A stretch of DNA of 64,000 nt from Limnephilus marmoratus. Lineage: Eukaryota > Arthropoda > Insecta > Trichoptera > Limnephilidae. Shown piece by piece: positions 57,180 to 64,000 of the stretch; within the stretch, counting starts at the first letter, position 1; every line of letters starts with the position of its first letter. The notes beneath the pieces are model-generated. The model saw only the letters and a list, made by a program, of their open reading frames with translations, made no database searches and had not been told where the DNA came from. A program made the translations under genes and the position numbers. The stretch spans positions 53,924,727 to 53,988,726 of the forward strand of contig OU862917.1 in assembly GCA_917880885.1 (NCBI GenBank), written 5' to 3'.

Positions 57180-58009
57180 TCGTGGAACCGAATGAAGCAT
57201 TGATTATTAACCGTTTCAGAGATATTTGTAACTTTACTTCTTTTCTGCCTACCCCTGAGAGGAAACGATATAAAAAAAGATTAATTTGTAAGAAATCTAC
57301 CTATTAACCTACCTTAACTAACATTGTACGTAAATTATGACCTAGTCAGTTAAAAAACAAGTTGTTTCTTAGAATCTCCAGTTGTGGTTTTATTGTGGGA
57401 ATGCTCTGTGTCTATAGGTACAGGTTTTCTTATCAATTTTGGACTCGTGATAATCTCTTATCTTGGAGAACTCACTTTTTAACTAGCGTCACCTCGTGAT
57501 GGTCGGTGATGAAAGAATTAAACAATGGTTCCGGTAATTCGACACCCGGCTTCATCCGAGATTTTAGGTTTTATTTTCTATGGTATTTTCAAAGGTCAAT
57601 AGAGCAGGAATCGTCGGGAAGGAATTTGAAACTTTGTTACTTTAATTCGATATACTTGAATTGAGAAAATATTCAATTATAAGGGTATGCTAGAAAGGGT
57701 GGTTTCAGTTGTTGCAGTAATTTGGCTTGTTTCGTTTCTTCAGGAGAAATTCGAAACTTTTAATCTATGAATTTAAGAAACCTAGATCTAAGCTCTTATT
57801 GGGCTAATTTACTATTTTCATAAGACTAGAGAAAAATTAGGGTTGTAGAATTTCAGAGATTTTGAGAATTGTTTTTTTAGACTGGTGTATGGCGGTGGAC
57901 GCGAAGGAGCAATCAACCGTTTTCGCAGAAGAATATTTCATCAAATTTAGAAGTTAATATTTCTGTTATTATTTAAAAAAAATTTTATTTATTAATTTTA
58001 TTTTAGTAA
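57180..58009. other. No gene recognised
   Basis: AT-rich, no domain or repeat identified. Confidence 0.55.
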
Positions 58010-58720
58010 TTTGTACATTTAAGTTTACAAATTTCTAATTAATTATAATATTTCATATTGCAAACTAAATTTTATGTACCTCCTACGATACGTCTTGAAC
58101 TTTCCAATTGGTGTGGACTTCAAAGTCTCTGGTAGCTTGTTATACAACTTCATCCCCTTGTACAGCAAACTGTTCTGCGTATTCGCCTTATCCTTTTTTT
58201 GAAGCCTGATTTCTTTGCATGTTCTTGTATTATGTCTGTGAATGTCCTTGTTGAATACAATTTTATTTGAAAAGTATTTTGGTAAAATGTTGTTAATTAT
58301 TTTATGTATAAATATCATCGTATTCAAGGTCAGCACTGTTTCACGGTTAGCCAATTCAGTTCCTTTAACATTTTGTTTACTTTTGAAAATCTATTCCGCC
58401 GTAATATTATTCTCATTGCCCTGTTTTGGAGAATTTGAAACTTATTTTGTTCTTGTTCGTTACATAGGAAAAGGATAGTTGAGCAATAGTTAAAATGTGG
58501 AACAATAATCGAATTGTAGATAGAATTAGATAATATATAAGTTCTGTGAAATAACTGGCCCTTATTGGTATACTTTTTAGAACTTGACTAGAACATTTAC
58601 ATAACATGCAACTCTGTAATGTTATGTAAATGTTACGCAACGTCGTTATTATAGAGTTGAATAGTCGATTTGTCATTCGATAGCCCAAAATTTTGTCCCA
58701 GATAAGCGGCTGTCTCAAGT
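58010..58720 (-). pseudogene. LINE reverse transcriptase C-terminus, remnant
   Basis: Minus strand from about 58480: YVTNKNKISF in one frame, LCNEQEQNKFQILQNRAMRI in another, then RNRFSKVNKMLKELNWLTVK, and from 58354 NTMIFIHKIINNILPKYF and NSLLYKGMKLYNKLPETLK to the end at 58043. This is the C-terminal region of a jockey/CR1/L2-like RT (QN.AMR.I ... YN.LP). At least two frame changes. The T-rich stretch at 57976-58010 is the likely 3' tail side. Confidence 0.75.
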
Positions 58721-59115
58721 AGGTATGCTAAGTTTAAGGTTTGGAAAAACAAAATATATGTTTATTGACTTATTTAACTTATCGTTGACGACTGACGGCA
58801 TACTGACGGACGGCGAACAACCGGCGCATGGTCGAAGCCTACCGAATTACCGCCGAATGAACATGGAACGCAGTAGGTACTCCCGTAGCGCGACGCATCC
58901 TTCCCCTCACCATTCTTGACAAAAATTTGTTTACTTAGACAAGTTTTGCACTGAATTCAGATGTGATGTTGTCCCAATTAAACGGAATGGTGTCCCAGAT
59001 AACCGAAGTAAATTAGTATTTGTTTATTTATTCGGTGTCTGTTCCTACAGTTTTGGCCCAAATAACCGACTGGTCTGATAAACCGGTAGACCAATTAAGC
59101 GGAATCGACTGCTTG
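58721..59115. repeat. Possible pogo/Tigger-like TIR remnant
   Basis: The right end, read inverted, is cagtcgattccgcttaattg with cggttatttgggcc, the style of pogo/Tigger ends. The left part has gtcccagataagcggctg (58697) and gtcccagataaccgaa (58993). No transposase and the left terminus is unclear. Confidence 0.35.
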
Positions 59116-59923
59116 CAACACCTACATATATTTTTAAAATATTTTTATGGACAACTCATTTGTCGCTTTACTGCGTCCCATAAAGTAAAGTCATCAACAC
59201 TGGACATATATTTGTTTTAGAGCAGTATGTAATTGACACAGCTTGATAACAAAAGTTGTGTTGACTGTTGATTTCCGAACGCGTCACAAGTCTCGGCCTA
59301 AGCCCAAACTTGATTATACCTGCTCAAACTAAAAAAAGGTTGTTAAAAACATCATAAATCTTTCGTACAGGTGCGGGCGTTCTTCTAATTCTCCTGCTTG
59401 TATAGCTTAGGTATTATCTTCAACGAGAAGAAAATGGAGAGATAATAATTAAAATCTAACTGAATTCCATTGTTGTATTTCAGATCACGCGTTCGCTGTC
59501 TGAGTGGGTGCACGCATGTAGCCCCGTCGCGCGTTTGCGTTTTTCTAGAGTTTTGTAACCTAGGTAAATCATGCGGAAAAAGTAAAAATTTTAAAAAATC
59601 ACGTGTAAAAAGTGAGAAATAAGGTGGTAACTGTTCGAGACTTGGAAATAGAACATTACACTTAGCTAGACCTAAACCGTAAGGCACGTCTCTTGTCATC
59701 CGCAAAACGGCGTTATTTATTAGTAGTTCGCTGTCGTTAATTGGTGGCTTTTCACGCCGCACTCCCGCCCGCTCTTCGGAAACGTTTTTTTGGTTTAAGG
59801 TCGTCCATTAATTTTAATTTCTGGATGTCTGCATTGTAATTTGTAGTCGGAATCTCTGACAGAAGAGATGTTTATATTGCCTTGCAAAAGACCGAAGACA
59901 GGGATATTATTCCCGTCCTTCCC
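59116..59923. other. No gene recognised
   Basis: A 125-codon minus frame at 59385-59762 is the longest here. It has no recognisable domain; one stretch (NNAVLRMTRDVPYGL) is not diagnostic. Confidence 0.45.
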
Positions 59924-60285
59924 GTCTAGCATGGTCGATCGATATAGGTTTTATCGAAAATGTCTGTAACTTGTCATCGCTCCCGAGCACGACTGCAGGC
60001 CGCTAACGAACAAATAACAATTCACGTCAAATAAATTAGGAACCCTTAGTCGTTGTGAACTGTTGTTTGTTCGTTAGCGGCCTGCAGTCGTGCTCGGGAG
60101 CGATGTCAAGTTACCGACATTTTCGATAAAACCTATATCGATCGACCATGCTAGACACCTAACACGAATCGATAAGGACTGTATCGATAACTTTCGTTAA
60201 GTTCTCATCGTTCCCTAGGACAACTGCAGATCGCTAACGTACAGACAACAGTAAACGTCGAATATATTAAGAACACCTAGGCCCT
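59924..60285. repeat. Long palindrome plus a third direct copy
   Basis: Left arm 59924-60019 and right arm 60061-60156 are near-perfect inverted copies (gtctagcatggtcgatcg ... cgatcgaccatgctagac; also gcacgactgcaggccgctaa and its complement). A decayed copy in the left-arm orientation follows at about 60167-60285 (atcgttccctaggacaactg, agatcgctaacgtacag). Loop about 41 bp. The outer words resemble those at the end of repeat R2. Confidence 0.85.
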
Positions 60286-61038
60286 TCGCTCATGGAGACA
60301 CCGAAATCAAACTAAAACTAGTTGGCAACATAAAAAAGCTTCTCTCACGGCGCAACTCAACTTTACGTAATTATATCAATTTGCTTAACAAAAATATAAT
60401 TTATTAATTATCGGCCTTAGTATGTAATAATAATTATTAATAATTTATCAACCTCCAAAACAAAATCCATATTTCCCTTCTCGAACATATCCCAAATCAC
60501 TCGAAAACCGACAGCTCATGAGGAGCTTGACAACTTGTCTTTGAGAAGTTCTGACGTTCCATGTTCATGTATGCGGACCGCTATTGAAATTTGCAAGTCG
60601 CTGCCCTGTGGATACCTAAATATCTGTAATTTCTTTGCCTTTTGTTTACTGGGATATTGGATAAATAATTAACACTAGTAGAAAGACCGGACAACCACGC
60701 ACACATTACATTATACAAAACCTACCATTGTGTGTTCGCTTTGTATTTAAACGAAGTATTATAATATAATGAATATGTACCTACCAATTACCGACTTACA
60801 AAAATAATTAAATTACTCAACATCAACATCAATCTCTAATTAAGGAAATTAATTTGACGCTTGGAGGAGCCGTATTTTTAAATGCGTATTTTGACGTAAA
60901 TAATAAACCTTGTAATACAATTCTTTGCAATCAAACGGAAGTGACGTCAATGCATCCATTCAATTTAAATACAATTATTACCATCCTACTTAAGTGGGAA
61001 TTTGCTTACCTGCCTGTAGTTTTGTTATCAGTTAGTTA
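60286..61038. other. No gene recognised
   Basis: AT-rich up to the nested hAT element. A 66-codon frame at 60854 runs into the element and is unsupported. Confidence 0.5.
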
Positions 61039-61113
61039 CAGGGGCGGTTCGTGACTTCAGTGAGCTAGATTGCTAATTTTGAAAAATGCGATATTATTAA
61101 TGTTGTTGTAGAT

Positions 61114-61834
61114 CAGTGGTTCCCAAAGTGGTCCGTACGGACCCCCAGGGATCCCCAGGATCATTCAGAGAGTCCGTGGAAAATTAAAATTGAGTTGGGG
61201 GTCCCTGAACAATGACAGGGGGTCCCCGCAACGTTTAATATAAAATTTAAAAAATTGTGACACATTTTTATTAATATAGAAGTTATGTTAATTTGGGAGG
61301 CGGGAATGGGTACCGCCGCCCCGGGAACCTTTATTGGATAACCAACACCTCTGCCATAGGTCACCCCAAGTAGTTCGCTACGTTTGGTGATTTAGCAGGG
61401 GTGCCCGGGTTCATGGGGTGAGGTTTGTCTAGGTCTTGGAGGCGGATAACCAGGACATACTGAACCCCAGATTCCTACCCACCCCTTAAACCCTTTTCCT
61501 TCCCAGAACTCTCCCCTCCTTCCTTCCCTTAAAAAAACCCTCCACACAGCATCCTCAAAGATGACATAGGCCCTGAGGGAAATTATTTTCCTCAGGGCCT
61601 CCTGTGTGGGGCTCATGTAAAAAAAAAATGTTAAGTTACTAATGCAAATCAAGTACAAATAACAAATTTTCCTAGTGTTGGACAAAAAGAATGTTTTCAA
61701 ATCTTTCAAAATTGCAAAATAGATCTAAGACTTGTTTGCTTAATTGTCAAACAGCGCTTAACGGGGGGAGGGGTCCGTGGGTCAAAAGAGTTTAGGAAAG
61801 GGGTCCGTGGGCCAAAAGAGTTTGGGAACCACTG
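61114..61834. mobile_element. Nested hAT-like element with perfect TSD
   Basis: Ends cagtggttcccaaagtgg and, inverted, tttgggaaccactg. Flanked by ttgtagat at 61106-61113 and 61835-61842. Interior holds retroposon R3. Two gggtccgtggg words near the right end are an internal duplication. Confidence 0.92.
61295..61627 (+). mobile_element. Poly(A)-tailed retroposon R3, copy 2
   Basis: Plus-oriented relative of 24065-24390. Ends in gggctcatgtaaaaaaaaaa. Flanks atgttaattt and atgttaagtt differ at one position, a likely target duplication. The segment ccctccacacagcatcctc is shared with the tail of the LINE remnant at 41.2 kb. Confidence 0.75.
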
Positions 61835-62011
61835 TTGTAGATGAATATGATTTGTAATTTTTTTTTTCAAAATTTTGATATTTTGTATAAAGATTTTTCA
61901 GCCGCAAAATAAATAAAAAAACTTTATACAAAAATGTGAATTTTGGAAAAAAAAATCATTTTCAGCTACAGCAACATCGATGATGACATATTTTTTGGTG
62001 TTAGCACTTTA

Positions 62012-62423
62012 GACGGCCAGCATAGTCCAGCGGTAAGGCTCTTGATTCGCATTCTGAAGGTCGCGGGATCGAATCCCGGCGTGGCAAATAAATTTTATTT
62101 GATTAATTTGTGGTTTTCCATGATTTATTCATTTAAAAATAATATATAGTATATTTGCGGCACGTTCCAGAGTGGAAGATACTCTCAATATCGCCCTGGT
62201 GTAAGACCACCATTCAAAATTGAAACGTTGCTTAAAATGGCATTAGCCGTGTTTGGTTACCAGATCTGAATAGCCAGGTACTTCCCCATCTTCCTCTTCC
62301 CTATCTCCTTCCCCTCCCCACTACCTTCAGCCTTACAACATACCCCAAATGGGGATGCCATAGTCTCACTGGCTTCAGACGGGAGCAGCTGGGACTCTTG
62401 TGAGGTATCACTATAAAAAAAAA
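62012..62423 (+). mobile_element. tRNA-derived SINE, copy 3
   Basis: Head gacggccagcatagtccagc with A-box-like tagtccagcgg and B-box ggatcgaatcc; body with cgttccagagtggaagatac and accaccattcaaaattgaaa; A tail at 62412-62422. The best preserved head of the family apart from 30879-31304. Confidence 0.85.
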
Positions 62424-62460
62424 GATAATTGAAAAGTCACGGACCGTCACTGGTTAGTTA

Positions 62461-62849
62461 TCATAGAGCCAGGGCCCGGCCCTGTGCAGGCGGAATTGGA
62501 GTAGTCTGCTCTAGGAGTAGTCGCCAATAAGCGTCCAAAAAGAAGAAGAAGAAGGTGGTTTGAAAGGGAGATATGTAAATACGAATGTTAGAGGGAGCGA
62601 GCTAATATTAAAAAAACAATTAGAATTTGACGAAAATTATGAACGTAGAATTTAATAAAATATGACTAATTTAAAATAGAGCACAGATGTCGTATGTGAA
62701 TTTTCTCATTAGGTAGATACTAGACGTGGGCAGAATGATTCCCAGGAGTGAATCGATTCAGTCTGATTCCCATGGCCTTTTGAATTGATTCCTTTTATTC
62801 ATTCCTTTAATTCAATTAAATTCAAAAAAAAAAAAAAATTGAAAATTGA
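62461..62849. repeat. LINE 3'-end fragment, then unassigned sequence
   Basis: cgccaataagcgtccaaa followed by aagaagaagaagaagg at 62522-62556 resembles the 3' end of the RTE-type LINE at 8414. From 62560 on, tacgaatgttagaggga resembles sequence near 47240 only loosely. An A tract is at 62825-62838. Confidence 0.45.
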
Positions 62850-63335
62850 AAATTAAATGAATGGGGAGGCTAACACCGCACACGAGACCGGGAGGCCACG
62901 GAGTACCGCAAAAGAGGAGACTGATAGGCTACCAAGCATCGCACAAAGAGGAGACCGATTATTCTATCTCATTATCTCGCAGGCTAAAACCTATAGATTA
63001 ATGTGTTTGACTCTTTTTAGTGTCGCTTTTTCATTTCATCGGTTTTCAAATCACAATGAGTGGGGAGGCTACGAAGCACCGCACAAAGAGGAGACCAATA
63101 GGCTACGGAACACCGCACAAAGAGGAGACCGATTATTCTATCTCATTATCTCGCACGCTAAAACCGACTCTTTTTAGTGTCGCTTTTTCGTTTCATCGGT
63201 TTTCAAAATCACAATGAGTGGGAAGGCTACGAAACACCACACAAAGAGGAGACCGATTATTCTATCTCATTATCTCGCATGCTAAATCCTATATTGTTTG
63301 TCTTTTTTTAGTGTTGTAATTTTTCGTATGTAAAA
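62850..63335. repeat. Repeat R4 tandem array
   Basis: Multiple units containing gcacaaagaggagaccgatt, attctatctcattatctcgc and tagtgtcgctttttc, at spacings of roughly 173 and 124 bp, with the rggctac...caccgcac part duplicated further. 65-106-codon plus frames arise from the array. Inverted relative at 51300-51480. Confidence 0.8.
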
Positions 63336-64000
63336 TGTATTTATTGCTAGCAATTATATCTTAAAATTATACAAATTTTCGTTTCACCCTTAAAATTTTA
63401 TTGATTTTATTTTATTTATTAAACTTATAATTTCGTTCCATTTTACGTGATCTAATATAAACATCATTTTAACATTAAGATGAGTATTTTATGACAGCTA
63501 ACCACAGCTAATTGGCCTTATAATATCTGCAAATTTACATATTATATCGACCCAAGATCTACGTATAAAAGTAGGTAAGTACAATATCTTTCGTACGTAC
63601 CAAAAAACCGATAAGCATCGCTTCTCACTTTTCTAGCTGATGTTCAGATTCAAAGTCGAAAGTTTTCGACTAACTATGTAATGAAATTGACGGCTTGGCG
63701 CGCGGGGGAATAAATGAACCGCGCGGACGGATTAAGGGCTGGCATTGACGAATGAATTAGTAACTTTTGATTAATGTTTTGTGTCTTACCTAGCAGTGAC
63801 TTGATTTACTCGCGAGCTGCGGACCTAGGACTGGGATGCGTTTGGGACATATCGTGACATTGACGTGACGATGACGCCTGACGTCATTTTTAGGTCTAAG
63901 AATTACAAAAGACCATGACGTCACAAGTGAAAAATACTTTTGTTTTAATTCCTCTGTCTGTCGGAATCGGACAATCTCGATTTCGACAGACTAGGTACCT
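63336..64000. other. No gene recognised
   Basis: AT-rich, then mixed composition toward the window edge with several tgacgtca-like words (63870-63925). No domain or RNA gene seen; a gene could begin beyond the edge. Confidence 0.45.

Larger units (their letters stand above)
61039..62452. mobile_element. hAT-like MITE hosting three nested insertions
   Basis: Ends caggggcggttcgtgac and, inverted, gtcacggaccgtcactg. Flanked by a perfect 8-bp duplication, gttagtta (61031-61038 and 62453-62460). Without the insertions it would be about 0.28 kb, like its relative at 52078-52342. Confidence 0.9.

Overview
This window reads as repeat-dense, AT-rich insect genomic DNA. I see no convincing host protein-coding gene, tRNA gene or rRNA gene. 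The arthropod assignment rests on the repeat types: insect-style RTE and jockey/CR1-like LINE remnants, a gypsy-class LTR element primed by a Ser-tRNA-like primer site, many hAT-type elements with 8-bp target duplications, non-autonomous Helitrons ending in CTAG, tRNA-derived SINEs, and TTAGG/CCTAA (insect telomere-type) runs inside a MITE. I cannot name the species or order. Almost all short open frames are by-products of low complexity or of tandem arrays whose period is a multiple of three.

Layout. 1-7.4 kb: dispersed repeats, a 36-bp minisatellite, and a foldback MITE with CCTAA/TTAGG runs. 7.4-10.4 kb: a DNA-transposon-like element split by a 1.6-kb 5'-truncated RTE-type LINE; its empty-site paralogue lies at 37.2-37.7 kb. 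12.3-12.8 kb: a foldback with repeated arms. 13.5-17.6 kb: the only substantial intact reading frame, a gypsy-class LTR retrotransposon with 277-bp LTRs differing at one base. Its 954-residue Gag-protease-integrase protein lacks almost all of reverse transcriptase and RNase H, carries a 24-residue triplication in that place, and has Asn instead of the first integrase Asp. 20-26 kb: hAT-like and PIF/Harbinger-like MITEs and a retroposon. 27-28 kb: two Helitrons in tandem. 29.8-36.1 kb: a composite of two unrelated blocks in the order A-B-A'-B' (primes are inverted copies), with TTAA at all five boundaries. 36.5-45.3 kb: LINE remnants, another Helitron, a 16-unit 57-bp minisatellite with a three-unit higher-order pattern, and a 264-bp insertion with two inverted hammerhead-ribozyme-like motifs. 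46.9-49.4 kb: an old LTR-like repeat hit twice by hAT elements at the same site, plus a TTA-flanked MITE. 52-62.5 kb: hAT elements with clear 8-bp duplications (one a pseudogene remnant, one a nest of four elements), a second telomere-repeat MITE, a LINE remnant and a long palindrome. 62.8-63.3 kb: a tandem array with an inverted relative at 51.3 kb.

Functionally the window is a layered record of transposition. The youngest insertion visible is the LTR element. The most informative signals are its reverse-transcriptase-less but open polyprotein, the recurring CUGAUGA/GAAA motifs with self-complementary stem III, and the TTAA-bounded A-B-A'-B' block.
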